From assembly GCA_024195265.1 (NCBI GenBank), contig JAJLRJ010000010.1, positions 9,234,003 through 9,298,002 on the forward strand: 64,000 nucleotides of DNA. Reading direction: 5' to 3'. The translations under genes were made by a program, and so were the position numbers. The notes under the pieces were generated by a model. It made no database searches, was not told the origin of the DNA, and saw only the letters and a program-made list of their open reading frames with translations. The first letter of the stretch is position 1; the number at the start of each line of letters is the position of its first letter. Below, piece after piece: positions 1-12,160 of the stretch. The stretch is from Dendrophyllia cribrosa (taxonomy: Eukaryota > Cnidaria > Anthozoa > Scleractinia > Dendrophylliidae).

Positions 1-411
1 TTTTATGTGTTTGTTCATTATTCATATGGAATCAAAACAAGACTTAGACTTCACTCTCGTCGCCTTATGCAAATATTTTTTTGTATTTTTGCAATTTTGA
101 TTTCCAAATCAGTTTCTCGAGCAATTTTTGGCAAACAACAACTGTATTTTATTCGGAAAGTAGTCGTACTAGTTATTCTACACAGAGAAAAGTTGTTTTT
201 GTGAACTTTTGTACGGTCTAAATGTACTGTGCAGACTGTCGGGTAATAAGCCTTATGCTTACTGTTTTTGAGAATTGCTAAAACTGAAAAATAGCCCGGT
301 CGTCAATTTTAATTCTTGTGCTTCCGACCTTTCACCTTAGTTAAGTTTCACCTTAGTTAAGCTTGTTCAAAGTGCTACGCTGTTTGGCTCAGCCTATCTA
401 TATATATTATA
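1..411 (+). repeat. Dispersed repeat, copy 1
   Basis: Long direct similarity, with small indels, to 46047-46500. It runs from TTTTATGTGTTTGTTCATT to a TATATATATTAT end. Both copies carry the same TTTGTACGGTCTAAATGTAC block. Unknown family; it probably starts left of the window. Confidence 0.7.
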
Positions 412-714
412 CCATCTCTTAGATTGTCTTAATAAACTGACTAGTCTGCTCCTGTATGTGTTAAATCGCATCTTATTTTTGGGAGTTGGAGATTTAATGA
501 AGGATTTATAAAGTGCATTCTTCCTTTTTATTGATTTAAGTAAGGCTTTGGTTACCCATGGTTTTAAATTATGAGAGTTACTTAATTAATCATGGCCTTT
601 ATTAATTTATTCATTCATTTATTCACCAAAAACAACGAAATTTCCACATTAGTTTCGCTCGTCCTTGTGACAGTTTGATAGGTTTCAGGGTAAAGTCCAC
701 GATTGTACGGATTA

Positions 715-1008
715 GGGGCCGATTACATGACGAATTTCAGCCCGGGCTGAAATTTCATTCTGATTACACAAGGTTTTTCAGCCCATTTGCCCGGACTGAA
801 ATTTCATTCTGATTACATGAGGTTTTTCAGCACGTTTGCACAGGCTGAAATTTCCAGCCCGGTTTGACAAACCGGGCTGAAACTTTTTTCATGTAATCGG
901 AAACAATCGTTTTAAGAAGATTAGTTCAAGAAACCGGGCTGAAATCTCAGCCCGCCTAACCGGGCTGAATTTTCAGCCCGGGCTGAAACTCGCCATGTAA
1001 TCGGCACC
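715..1008. mobile_element. MITE with GGCCGATTACATG inverted termini
   Basis: Inverted ends of about 40 bp (GCCGATTACATG followed by TTTCAGCCCGGGCTGAAA at both ends) enclose tandem copies of a CAGCCC/GGGCTGAAA unit. TTA flanks both sides (712-714 and 1009-1011), fitting a TTA/TAA target duplication as in PIF/Harbinger-type elements. Non-coding. Confidence 0.6.
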
Positions 1009-1724
1009 TTAGTCAAGTCTATGTCAGACCATGTCACTTTCGGCAAATTGTATATTTTCGTTCAAATTAACATAACATTTTTCGTAATGTGAAATCATAC
1101 TGTGACGTCACTGCTGCATGTATAAATTCAACAGTCTGTAGATATCAAGTGACAATTCAATACCAGCGTGAAAAAGCCGAGTGTTCTCAGCCAATAAGAA
1201 ACGATATAGTGAGAAAATTGTATAAAAATTAACTTTAACGCCCGTTACGTGAAATTTCATGATCAAAGTGAGTTGTTTGTTTAGTAACCAAATGAGGAAT
1301 TCACTTTGACAACCATACTCAACTGCTACGATCAAGTTAAAAATGTGTTGTACTTATAACACAAGGTTGACTGCCAAAGATACTGCGAGATAAACCTCCC
1401 GTTATGTATACATGCCTTCATATGACCATAGTTAATTTAACAAACTGGTTATGAAACTCAGTCAGTCCTTTGTTATATGTTTTTGTTCTCCATTTCTTTT
1501 GTTCGTTTGCCTTGACCCTGCACAAAACACAAAAGGTATTGAAATGCATATGGGCAACTGACCAGTAGAAACATTTGGACTCACACGTTAAACAAAACAA
1601 TGTGCAGGGTCACGGTTCGTTCAACATAAAACAAAGCAGCTTTGTGCAATCTTTTTGAAATGTGTTGATTCATAACCAGTTTGTTCTATTAACTATGATA
1701 TGACTGAGAAAATCTAGCACAAAC

Positions 1725-1847
1725 CTTTGTCTTTCTTTCATAAATGTTTTCCTGGTGCACATCTCTGGCCATTCCAAAGTCAGTCACTTTACAAGTTTCT
1801 TGCTCTCCAACCAACACATTACGAGCAGCAAGGTCTCTGTGAATAAT
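1725..1847 (-). CDS. RTK exon: catalytic loop and DFG
   Basis: 123-nt phase 0-0 exon containing [20 protein letters not shown] then VTDFGMARD, then an activation-loop tyrosine (ENIYERK). HRDLAARN is the receptor-tyrosine-kinase form of the catalytic loop. Acceptor is TGGCAG and donor is GTTTGT. The following exons (substrate-binding loop and C-lobe) are not in positions 1-1724, so the gene continues to the left of the window. Confidence 0.88.
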
Positions 1848-3581
1848 CTGCCACGAATAATCAATTAAAAATCACAGCAAATGATTTGCATTAATTTTGT
1901 TCATCGATTTGTTGTATCATTTCAATTTGTATTAAATTTCATGTGAGCTGTTTTTAAAACATGCAGATGCAAAGTTAAAGCCAAATTCCTAGAATTCCGA
2001 AAGTAGATTTGGTCACGTGGTAGAATTTCTTAAACAAAATAAAATTGTTTTGTGATCTAAACTCAATAATATCATCACGAAGCCATAAAATGGTGACAGT
2101 TAAAGGTACGACCACTGCTCTCCATTGGACGTAGATCGTAGGCCTAGCCGTACGTTGGGACCGGTGCAACTCCGGTGCAACTGGCGAACATGTACACTCG
2201 AGGTAACGTCCAACGTGTATGCGACCGCCCGACGTTTTTATAAAATTAGTATGTTCAAAAGGAGGATATTACCGTCTTCCCAGCGTGCTTTGGGTAAAAT
2301 TCAGGTGAATGACTTCCGGTGGAACCGAAGAACGCACTTATTTTAGTCAAAGTTGTACATGGATTTCCTCGCATAAATGTCAAGGCATAGAAATAAAACA
2401 ATACGTACCTTATTCCTCTATTAATAATGTATCAGGAAATGTTTTTCTTAAAGTGGAGTGGACCCGTTGAAAAAAATTATCGTGGTACAGTTTGACTGTT
2501 GTCGTCCATGTCTGTTTGTAGTCATCGGTAATGCATATTTTAAATTGGTTGGATCGATTTAAAAAAGCCGAGTCAAAAGCCAAATAATACCCAATTCCAG
2601 TCATTAAAGGCATAAACTTTCTCCAAAGCCTAATTGACTCCAATTGACTCCACGATTTCATCCTAAATTTTGAAGTTGAAAGTGATCTATTTCGGCAGCT
2701 GTTTGTTTTTATCGGCGTTGAATCGTAAAGTGACTACATCCGGCAAGCTTCAAGTGGCGCGTCGTTTGTGAGATGACCATTTGCATTTGTGGACCGATGC
2801 GAGTTTTATTTTGGTCACAGCAAAATATAAAATGAAATGAAGCTGAATGATTAGTGCTTGTACCATAGAAAAGTCAGAAAATAACGAGAAAAGCGAAGAT
2901 CGATTTTGAACTAAAAAAAAAACACAGCAGGACAGTCGTGTGCTGAGTACAGGTTGAGCTGAGTACCTGTTGTTTCATATTTTCAGTTAGTGGGAATTAT
3001 TTCACCGGCTCTGTCCACCAGTGTTAGGTTTAATAAGTCAAAGCAAGCAAATATACGGATATTTCTTCTAATATAAGCCGGCATTCTTTTGAAATGGCGA
3101 GACGGTTTATTGATTCCATGAATCTGTGAAGAGATTTCAAGCGTCTAACACGCGACGCTTATCGTGGGTTTTTTGTCCGTCTGGGAAGTTAAGCGGCCTT
3201 AAAGCAAACTGTAAACATAACCTGAAATGGAAAATATTCTGTAAAGGTGAATAGAATAAATAGGTTGACGTAGATTTCTTTTGAAAGGTTTCCGCTACGA
3301 CCAACTGACCTCCAACCTCAACGGCGTCTGTGTAAAATGAGCTGCTTGCGGGTCGCCGCCGTTTGATAATATAGTTTGAATGCAGTGCATGCCCGGAAGA
3401 TGGTAATATCCTCCTTTGTATGTTCAGTATAAGAACCTCTAGAACCATCAGGTTTCGTCCAAAAATCTATACTACGCATGTTTTTTTTTTCTCCATTCTC
3501 TTTTCGGAATTGGAAATCCCGATGTTCCCTGGTGTTCGACATTTAACTCGATAAATAAGGGAATAAACTTTTTAAGCTTAC
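1848..3581. other. RTK intron
   Basis: Intron between the hinge and catalytic-loop exons. It contains an inverted pair of short blocks (GGAGGATATTACC near 2261 and its complement near 3403), which hints at a decayed inverted-repeat element. No exon seen. Confidence 0.45.
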
Positions 3582-3772
3582 ATTTCTTGAAGACAAATAA
3601 CGCATGCCGTCAGCTACATGCCAGGAAAACTTCATTAGCTGTTGTGAGGTCAGACTTGTTTGGGGTTTAACATCCGGGTCTTTGAAGTAAGTGTCGTTCA
3701 GCCCACGGCTCTTTCTCAGGTAACCCAGGAGATCACCATATGGGACATATTCAATTATTATAAGTATAGGAT
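3582..3772 (-). CDS. RTK exon: kinase hinge and helix D/E
   Basis: 191-nt exon (phase 1 in, phase 0 out). It starts with DPILIIIEYVPYGDLLGYLR, the hinge and helix D, then a short insert (NDTYFKDPDVKPQTSLT), then FSWHVADGMRYLSSRN. Acceptor is CTCATAG and donor is GTAAGC. The insert is short compared with PDGFR-type kinases and closer to FGFR. Confidence 0.87.
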
Positions 3773-5067
3773 CTATGAGTGTAAGATAAATCATAACAAT
3801 AATAATAATGGTAGTAAAAAAGAGCCACGAAAGTAAAGCAAACTTCTACAACGGCTAATCAAATGCAAAGGCCATATTTTAGTGGTCGCTGTAGAGAAAT
3901 GCAGGTTTTATGCCGCGTTCACGAAACATATTTAACCTGATCGCATATTTCAAAAACTCAAAGATCGCCATGTTGGAGAAAATCAAATCAAACTTTCGAT
4001 TTAATTTCCCTTGATAATGGGAGGCTAGAATTTTTAGTAGCTGTTCAATTCTTCTTCTGACACATTTTAGTGTAAAACGTGTTTGGCGTGACATGCGACG
4101 TTGCCATGGCAACCAAGTTTTGATAGGAATGTCGACTGAGATTTGTTTAATTAAATTCATGTTCTAAATCCAAGATGGCGATTCTACAAATAAATTTAGT
4201 CATCGACCGGTGGCCACCTTATCTTTTGGGAGATTTCATACGGGTTATCTGTTAATGGTAGAAAATCTTACAACAAGGTAAAAGACTAATAACGGGGGTA
4301 TATGCATGCCGAGGTATAAATTTGCCTGTACGTCAGACGGATAAAGCGATAACCATTTAAATACAATGATAGATGGCCCGGTTTTAGAGAGATTTTAACA
4401 GGAGGCGAAAATTCCTCCATCGATGTGCACATGCATCCACATAATTATGCCATTGCCGTACCAGATTCAGTGACGCATCCCAGTAGTTTGATGACGTGGC
4501 GATGAGGTTTAAGCGTCTTCATCACTTCAAGTTCTGACAACAAGTCCTTCCTGTCAGACTCGGGAGCGCTGGCTGCAAGTTTGTAGAAAAGCATGATATA
4601 AATAAGCAAAAGATTAAACAATAAACCCAATTTGTTTATTATTTGCGTTTTGTTGAATTGCATTTCTAATTTTGGTCCTAATCAGTTTGTTCCTTTTTGA
4701 CGAAAAGCACAAAAGCGATAGCATTGATGAGAAGCAAGTTGAATTGTTTATTGTACGAAATGTTGTTCATTAGGAAGCTAACACCTAGCTTGTCTCAACG
4801 TCAAACATATTTAATTCTTTTAATGCTTATAGCTTAGCTGTTCACCTTACCATATGGTAATTTTAGCGATGAAAATATTTTCAAAGGTTTATTTTGTGTC
4901 GTAATGACGACACCAAAACGTCGTTCAATTTTATCGCTATTTTTGGCTTTATGTATCTTTTATATAAAGAAAGGCAAACTACGGAATACCATAGGAACAA
5001 TTTAATCAATATAGCAAATTTCCTATCTTGAACATGTTCAAAATAGACTTTTTTTAGGAATAAGTAC
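3773..5067. other. RTK introns around exon 4462-4572
   Basis: Non-coding between kinase exons. The stretch around 4235-4335 resembles 8560-8665 (a block ending in TTTGC-TACGTC), so both may be fragments of one interspersed repeat. Nothing else seen. Confidence 0.4.
4462..4572 (-). CDS. RTK exon: kinase helix C region
   Basis: 111-nt phase 1-1 exon. It reads SDRKDLLSELEVMKTLKPHR followed by HVIKLLGCVTES. The glutamate of LLSELEVM is the helix-C partner of the catalytic lysine, and KLLGCVT leads to the hinge strand. Donor is GTACGG and acceptor is TTGCAG. Phases fit both neighbours. Confidence 0.85.
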
Positions 5068-5359
5068 CTTTCAACATTTTTATGGCCACTGAAGTCGTTC
5101 CTTCTCTTCCTCGCAGTTGTGAGGCTGTTCCCTGGGCAACTTGTCCAAATGCTCCATGACCTATGACCTTTTCAATTATGACGTTTTCTTTTGGAACTTC
5201 CCAGGGTCGTGTGGATGGGTGCAGCGGGGCATAATCATTTATCTCTAAATAAGGCGATGGTTCTGTTCCTTCTACTTGGGACTGTGTTACTTCTCCTAAT
5301 TCCATGTAATGTCTCGGGCCAAAGTTTCCGGGGTCCCTTTCATCTTCAATCCCCATGTT
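5068..5359 (-). CDS. RTK exon: juxtamembrane and kinase N-lobe
   Basis: 292-nt exon (phase 0 in, phase 1 out). Residues 1-55 are juxtamembrane with several tyrosines, then WEVPKENVIIEKVIGHGAFG gives the strand and glycine loop, and VAIKMLK the ATP-anchoring lysine. The sequence matches the N-lobe of FGFR/VEGFR-class receptor tyrosine kinases. Donor is GTACTT and acceptor is AACAG. Confidence 0.88.
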
Positions 5360-7548
5360 CTGTTGTGTGGATCAGTAATGTAAGGTTCACATTAACCCAT
5401 TAACCCCAATTTTGATAACCGTCATATCTTAACCGAAATATAACCGTCATATTGTCAATTAAAACATAAATAAATCAGCAGAGACGTCGTAAAAGTGCTT
5501 CAGCTTATCTATCTCCTCCCTTATGCGTAATACGCTTTGCATTAGAAGCTGTCTTCCCAAGGACATTGAGGTGGCATGATGTTGCCGATATGTGATGGTT
5601 TCAATAAAGATTAGTTTGGTGATCAGGAAAAGAAAACATGACTGCTGTAGAGAGCAGGTCATTGTGAGGAGGTGGATTTTTGTGGAGGTTCGACTATATT
5701 CCGTTCAGGAAACTAATCAAAGGATGTTGGTTGGCGCTTGGAGCGAACACTCAACACACTCGTTTTTGCGCTCATTGTGATCTCTATAGTTATGACTGTA
5801 ATGTCGACAGTGATTTGTTCTGGGCACTCGGTTGGCACAGAAACCCATAAGTGGGCTGAAACGCGCAATTGTCTCTTGTACGCTTCAAAACAAGCATTCG
5901 ATCATTCAATTTGCCAAGAAGTTGTTACAGCGATATTTGGAAAAATATTAACCAATCAACTTGCTTCCAATCTCGAGGGACCAAGGGGTTTCCAAATATG
6001 GTACTAAGCAAAACATGAAAATGCGGAAGGTGTGAATGCGCCTTACACGTTTCAACTCACTTATGGGTTTCTGGTTGGCGTAAACTAAACACCAAAGATT
6101 AGTGTCGACATCTATTATGATGTACAAAACAGTACATGGGATGACTCCTGAGTAGCTGAGATCTCGATTTTGTCTCGAGACGATGTCACTTCTTATCGAT
6201 TAAGGAATACTGAAAATAAATTGGCGCTTCCACAGCCCCGTACCAATTATTTAAAGAAAGTTTCTCTTATAGTGGAGCTGGGTTGTGGAACAGCCAATCC
6301 CTTATTTAAATCTACTAACTGCAGCGCCTTGAAATGACTTTAAACGAATACTGCGTCGCTCCAGTTTTGAATAAGTTCAATACGTTTTATACACGGCATC
6401 GAGCAGTTTGTCAGATTTTTGCAAAGCGATTTTAATCGCTTTGCAATGTTCTACCATTTTTTTAAATCGAAAAATACCCAAAAATTGTACATGAAGCGAT
6501 GTTAGGAAAAATGGTAGTTTCTCAAGATCGCAAAAGAGAAAGTAAACAAAACATAACATCGAGCTACTTTTTGACATTATCATTAAGTAATTTCACAAAA
6601 CCAGTGTTAATCTCTTGATCAATTTAATACCAGTACACAAATAGTAAGGTTGGAAATGTTATTGCGATTTATTTAAATTCAAACATACAGAATTTTTTTA
6701 TTCTCGCAAAATATATATGCAATACACAATATTTTAAGATGTCTATGTGGGATTTTCAATGCGAAATCTTAAACGCGCTAAATTTTACTTTTACTGATTT
6801 CTAAGTTTCTTCTTTATCGTCGTCATGGTAATATCGATTTTACCAGAAAATATATCTTGCCAAACTTCAATTCAAAACCAGTTAGTGGTGAAAATCTCAC
6901 GTTGATCTGACTTGGAGAAGACCGCTTAAAAGCCGATTGAAAAATGTTGGTATGGTCTCCAGAAAACTGTATCGAACCACCTTAATTGCTTAGCTTCAGC
7001 TTCGCTTCTTTTAAACTCGTTGATGGTAGAATATAAACTTACTTTCGCAAGCTTTCCTATACCCTAATGGCGGACATTTAGGTTCTGATAAAATTTGAAA
7101 TTTGCGTCATGTAAGTAGTCACAGAATATAAACAAAGTCCAAGCATGCACTCTAGAGAAACACACAGGTTCTCTTTAAGCCGCTATGAAAAAGATGGTAA
7201 TAGGATTCCGTTGATTGCTGAAATATATACACCTTTACCGGCATAGCAGCAGTAAATGCAAGTATAGTAATTTCAATTAAAAAAAATTATTGATTCATTA
7301 ATTATTCATAAGGAAAATACAATAGACATGGAAGTTTAATGAAGGTTTGTAAATCTTGATGAAGGACAGCTATACTGTACCATCGATACAGGACATTAAT
7401 AGGAATGCTAATAAGCTTCATTCCTATCATATCAGGGTTTTTTTTATAAGTAAAGATAAATATTCGAAACAGAACTGTAAATTGTAAATATCCATACAGT
7501 TCTGCCACTCATATTTAATGTATTTTTTTTAATTACTGTTATACTTAC
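5360..7548. other. RTK intron
   Basis: AT-rich intron between the juxtamembrane and first kinase exon. Short open frames here have no recognisable domain and no supported splice sites. Nothing further seen. Confidence 0.4.
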
Positions 7549-7588
7549 AAAATGAGACCCTCTTAATTCGTTCGGATTTTCATATTGT
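7549..7588 (-). CDS. RTK exon, juxtamembrane
   Basis: 40-nt exon (phase 2 in, phase 0 out) encoding RQYENPNELRGSHF. Acceptor is TTTAG and donor is GTAAGT. The tyrosine in QYENP is a plausible juxtamembrane phosphosite. It joins in frame to the kinase exon at 5068-5359. Confidence 0.6.
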
Positions 7589-7735
7589 CTAAAGGAATAA
7601 AAGAGACAACATTTGTGATACGCTATGCTGTAAACTGGCTTAATCAAAATCACTCTTTTCTAAGATTGATGTAAAAGGGAAATCTATAGAGATCGCAAAT
7701 CGTATTTATAAGATAAAAACTCCATGATAACTTAC

Positions 7736-7751
7736 CGATCAACTCGTTGAC
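7736..7751 (-). CDS. RTK micro-exon, juxtamembrane (16 nt)
   Basis: A 16-nt exon bounded by TTTAAACTTAG and GTAAGT. It alone bridges phase 1 (end of the transmembrane exon) to phase 2 (start of exon 7549-7588) and adds about five charged residues (R, Q, R, V, D). Too short to prove by sequence alone, but phase and splice sites agree. Confidence 0.5.
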
Positions 7752-8854
7752 CTAAGTTTAAAGAAAAAAAAGAATAAGTTACAATGCTGCGTTCACACTA
7801 GGGCGAAACATGATTAGTCTTATCACGAATGAAACATGTTTCACTGTGAAAAGTGTCCACATCAGGCGGCGCATTGCGCGAATCATGATCAAAACCTGTT
7901 AAGCATGGTTGAAACTATTTCACGAGGTAGTTTCGATCTAAGCCAGACGAAACAAGTCAGCGCAAATGTTAAAAACTGCATCACTCTTCGTTCCCGAAGA
8001 GCGTGACAACGACGATAAACCACAAGATCATACCGACAAAAAGTTAGAGCTCATGTTTTGTTTCGGTTTATGTGTAATTATAAAGTGTTTATGCGGGCTT
8101 ATGCCTGCTTCGTAATACCTGCATCATAGAACCAGGCGTGAAACGTGTTTTTAAATTGACAATTGAGACGAACAATGAAATTGCAAACATGTTTACTCCT
8201 CAGGTTACCTTCCGATATTTTCAAGAGCATTAGTAGCTATTCGTTTATTCTTGAGACATATTTTGGTAAAGATTGGAGATGATCAGTTGCTATGTTATAT
8301 TACGACATAAGTGGCTTTTGGTCAAGCCATTTAAAAAAAAATGCGTGTTTTTCACCTGTTTTGGTGAAAAATAAACATGTAAAGCGCTAGCAAAATGTTC
8401 AATTATATCATGTTTTACAACTCTAGCAAAAAAGTATTTTCAATTTCCGTATTTTTCAGATAAATTTGAATTTTTAGTAAAACCCCATCCAATTTGGATG
8501 ACGTTTCAGATCCCCAGCAGCGCCATATCCCATAATATTAACCTTATCTTATAGAACACATCACAGGCTATCTGTTAGAGATAAAATATTTTCGAAATAC
8601 TGTAACACCGTAAAAAACCCCAACATTGTACCACAGTTGGGGTATAAGTTTGCTATACGTCCTTGGGTTAATTCCCCCGGCCCTATTCCCCACCGAGGAA
8701 TAGGGAATAGACGAATAGAACCATCAATCCCAACATCCGACGCGTCATTCAATGCACTAAAGTGACTCCACACAAGTCTGGCTTCATAGCCGTATGGAAT
8801 AACCTCGGGAAACAATATGCAACATGTAAGAAAAAATGAGTTATGTTTACTTAC
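7752..8854. other. RTK intron
   Basis: Intron between transmembrane exon and micro-exon. A block at about 7785-7980 starts with GCTGCGTTCACACTAGGGCGAAA and has internal complementary segments, like the MITEs elsewhere in the window, but I could not fix its ends. 8560-8820 is open on the minus strand but has no recognisable domain. Confidence 0.35.
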
Positions 8855-8983
8855 GTCTCTGTGTCTTTATTATAAAGAAAATTATTACTGAAATTAATAT
8901 CAAGGCCAGGACTCCAATGACTGGTCCATATATGACGTCTTTGCTGAATTTGGCTGGAACAGATGGCACAGCTGTTGAGAAAT
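8855..8983 (-). CDS. RTK exon: transmembrane segment
   Basis: 129-nt phase 1-1 exon. A short extracellular linker is followed by an uninterrupted hydrophobic stretch (VIYGPVIGVLALILISVIIF and a few more residues), then a basic stop-transfer KTQR. Donor is GTAAGT and acceptor is ATGCAG. This places the Ig and SEA exons outside and the kinase inside the cell. Confidence 0.8.
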
Positions 8984-10528
8984 CTGCATTGAAACGAAAA
9001 AATGATGCATCAATCCCTAAACATTTCGTTTGAAGAAGTTATTAGAAATTTAAAACAAACACGTTATGCTGACAGTGAAAATGGTTGTATAAGCGCCTCT
9101 TGTTGTGCACATAGATGGGTAGCTTATTTATACTGAGTGAGAATTTAAAACAAAAATATCAAACAGAACAAGTAATAGTATGCCTTTTTGGCATTCTCTT
9201 CGTAAATTTGTTATACAGAACTTAAGAACCTAACGTGTTTACAACTTTTCCATCATTCGGTCAACACCGACATTTTAGTGTTTTATTGATTCCACCCAGA
9301 CCGGATGGTTTTGGTCTTCTGAGACGAGGGAAGGGCGAGCTCCGCTTCCCTGTAACTTCAAGAGCATTAAAACCATGAAATCAAACTTTTAAAGTGTTAC
9401 ATAGGATGGTCTAAATTGTCTCAGTTAAGGTGGGCCACGTGACGTTATAACGTCATATGACGCGGGAATCACGACATGGTTTCGAATGGCTGCCATCTCG
9501 GATTTCCATCATGTTACGAAAGCCCAAACCTGAGTCAGATTAGTCAAAATCGATTAAACGATGTTAAAATAAACTTTATACATTTTCGTTTAAACAAGAA
9601 TTTAAGCAGAAAATTTTGGTTAAACATGCCGGCCAAAAGATAGTTGCCATAGAGACGTCATATTTCATGAACAAAAGTCTGTCACATAGAAATTTTTTCA
9701 GATAAATTTCAGAAAACGTGACGGGGGGTTGGGATTGGAGGGGCTACAAGCTTTTAAAGTTACAAAAGTTCAAAGTCAGCGCGGGAACTTTCGTGTGCCA
9801 GTAGGCCTTATTCATGATGACGTCACTAGCTTGTTTGACGAAATTCCTTACAAACCTTTGACAAGTTCAAGTTGTTTTTGAGTGGGTATTCTTTTCAACT
9901 TCGCTGCTTTGAGAATACGCAATAAGCAGCTCTTAACAACCACTAATTTCATTGGACCAGGGTATCACGCAGCTCTATTGATTTCAGGGCTCGGGTCCAT
10001 TGTTGTGTTGTTTGTTCTATTGTTTTCTCAGCAAATCAGAAAAGACTTTGTAAGAGCTGCGTACTGCCCCGATAAAGTTGTCACAGGTTTACACTTCGGA
10101 AGTGAGCCTTGGGGTGAAATTAGCTAGTCTGACGTAAACATGCATAAAGGCTATTTTTTCTTTGGAATACATTACAATGCTACTATGCACATTTACGCTA
10201 TGCTGTAAAATAATTGCTAAGTAATGCAACCTAACGCAGTACAATGCATTGCTACGGAATGCAATAATTGATTACTTTATTTAAAATGCCTAGTGACTAG
10301 TACCACAAATAGAAGCACAAGCGCAAGAATCCGTACAAATCGTACGGCTTACAACACCGCTTACCTCTTGTGCTTTTGCTTGTAATGCTATCGAATTACA
10401 GGACGTAAACTAATAAATAAATGAATTGAACATAAGATCGGTAGAAGTACACCCATTAGACAGAGAACTGAAAGGAGAGGTGTCCTTACAATGAAGGTTT
10501 TGATAGAATACTGAAAACAGCAACTGAC
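8984..10528. other. RTK intron
   Basis: Intron between the SEA domain and transmembrane exons. It contains no coding exon I can support; an 81-codon frame at 9882-10127 has one hydrophobic stretch but no family resemblance. Confidence 0.4.
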
Positions 10529-10677
10529 CTGGTCCAGGTTCTCCAACTGAGACTTCAATGACTTCCAACTGACCGAGTTTGCCATCTTCAGTCACCTTAA
10601 GTGTCAATTCCTTTATTTCACTTTCACTGACAGGCTCTTGGAATATCAGTTCTACATCTGCGATTACACTTCCCTGA
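10529..10677 (-). CDS. RTK exon: SEA domain part 3 with GSVIA motif
   Basis: 149-nt exon (phase 2 in, phase 1 out). It encodes QGSVIADVELIFQEPVSE followed by a helix and KLGQLEV. G-S-followed-by-hydrophobics is the known autoproteolysis site of SEA domains (family knowledge), and the following VELIF plus helix match the rest of the fold. It ends close to the membrane-spanning exon. Cleavage itself is inferred, not shown. Confidence 0.7.
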
Positions 10678-10882
10678 CTATCATTAAAAAAAAACAGCAA
10701 AGCCAAAACATATTAGAGAAACGTCATTCAAAGTTAATCTTATTCTTGAAAATAATAATGAGATCTTCAAAAAAACCTGGCTGATTATGCTCTTTGATTG
10801 AAAGAATCCTGCAATGCTATAAATTCAAGTGCCGTATAAATAAAAGATTTTGTATTGTATTGTATTGTGTCTAACGACTCAC

Positions 10883-10944
10883 CTTAACTTAGATACCCTT
10901 GCCCTTTCAAATCCGAAACCCTGACTTTTGTATTCTTGAGAACA
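10883..10944 (-). CDS. RTK exon: SEA domain part 2
   Basis: A 62-nt exon (phase 0 in, phase 2 out) with acceptor TTCTACAG and donor GTGAGT. It was inferred because its neighbours do not join in frame without it. It encodes about 20 residues (Q, Y, F, F and R/K rich) and its last two bases complete the serine codon just before the GSVIA motif of the next exon. Confidence 0.65.
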
Positions 10945-12044
10945 CTGTAGAAAAAGGTAACAAACTTCTGAGGTAAACACTAGAATAGTTTTCTCCATCA
11001 AAGGGCTCTAAGAGCCATCTCGTGAATACGAAACAACGTAAGGTTAATTTTAGGTGTTCTTGATGTTTTATTATGAAGTTTCAAGTTTTTAATAATCCTT
11101 AACTTGACTATTAGCAGTGTCATTGCATTGTGTAAAACGAGACAAACGGACTGGGGAATTACCAAAAAAGGCTTACAGCCGAGTGAGCGAGCGATGACCG
11201 CGATCGAACGACATTTTCCCCTAAATGCTACAAAATCCATTCGAAGTCCACACATCGGTTTTAGTTTTCTATACTGAGCTTGAAGTCGAAGAATTGAGGA
11301 GTAAACAGGTTTAAAACGACCAAAAGATCTTAGCGTGACTTAAATATGCATTGTGCGAAACGCCGTCGAGACAACTGAATGACGTAGTAGTACACTGGGG
11401 AATTATGTATTGTCTGAAACGAGACTTGTGGATGACGTAATACACTGGAAAAGTACCAAAAAATTTACATCCGTGAAAGTTTAAATCCCCGTATACTATA
11501 TCTCATTCAACGCTTCGCGTATTCACGAGATAAAAACGAAGCACGTGTAAAACTTTATAAAAATGCTTTATTTGAACATGACATTGATCTTATGGAGACA
11601 GTGACAGATTGTTTCTTAATATTCTCACTTACGCTCATTCAAAATGTTTCCTTAAAAGTCTGACAAATAATTATAAAAAAACAATATGTACACTCCCTTA
11701 TGTATTACCACCCTGATGAATTGTGGGAGGTAACAGTTAGGTTTTCTCAGTCACTCAGAGAGCTACATGTATGCCAACGGAGATGTATTCCATCGTAGGT
11801 TCAACCAGGCTGGGTACATAAAGCTCAATGGATTGGGAACACAGCAATTGCCTGACTACCATGTGTATCGTGTTTTTAAATAAAAAACAATTGACGAATT
11901 CATGGATTTTTTTGGCAAAACTGATCGAAATGGGGATAAATGGCGGAAAACGATAGTGGTCTTGTGCGCCCAAGACACAAACAAGTCCTGCATGCATGAT
12001 GATCATGATAAATAAATAAACAAATAAATAAATATAGGACTTAC
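10945..12044. other. RTK intron
   Basis: Intron inside the SEA domain. Contains short AAATAAATAAATA repeats near the donor (12010-12032). Nothing else seen. Confidence 0.4.
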
Positions 12045-12160
12045 AGCACCATCGACTTCGTTGACAAACGTTTGCGCCTCTTGATTTCCCAGGTCATCGT
12101 ATTTGGATTTATATACCTTCTTGAATGTAAACCGCGCAGGAATAACTTCCTTTAGTGTTT
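12045..12160 (-). CDS. RTK exon: SEA domain part 1
   Basis: 116-nt exon (phase 1 in, phase 0 out) giving an ETLKEVIPARFTFKKVYKSK-like start followed by an acidic helix ending FVNEVDGA. Acceptor is ATAACAG and donor is GTAAGT. It reads on from Ig exon D in frame and into the 62-nt exon at 10883. The beta-strand/helix pattern fits the first half of a SEA module, an extracellular domain usually sitting next to the membrane. Confidence 0.7.

Larger units (their letters stand above)
1..1724. other. Intron sequence with repeats
   Basis: No exon of the kinase C-lobe is seen here. The first 411 bases are a dispersed repeat also found at 46047-46500. A MITE with terminal inverted repeats lies at 715-1008. 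The rest is AT-rich with no open frame worth calling. Confidence 0.6.

Noticed and set aside
8561..8815. 84-codon minus-strand frame as an additional RTK exon
   Set aside because: No fitting splice sites or domain; the transmembrane and micro-exon join in phase without it, and part of it matches a repeat also near 4235.
9882..10127. 81-codon plus-strand frame with a hydrophobic stretch
   Set aside because: In an intron on the opposite strand, no family resemblance and no supporting signals.
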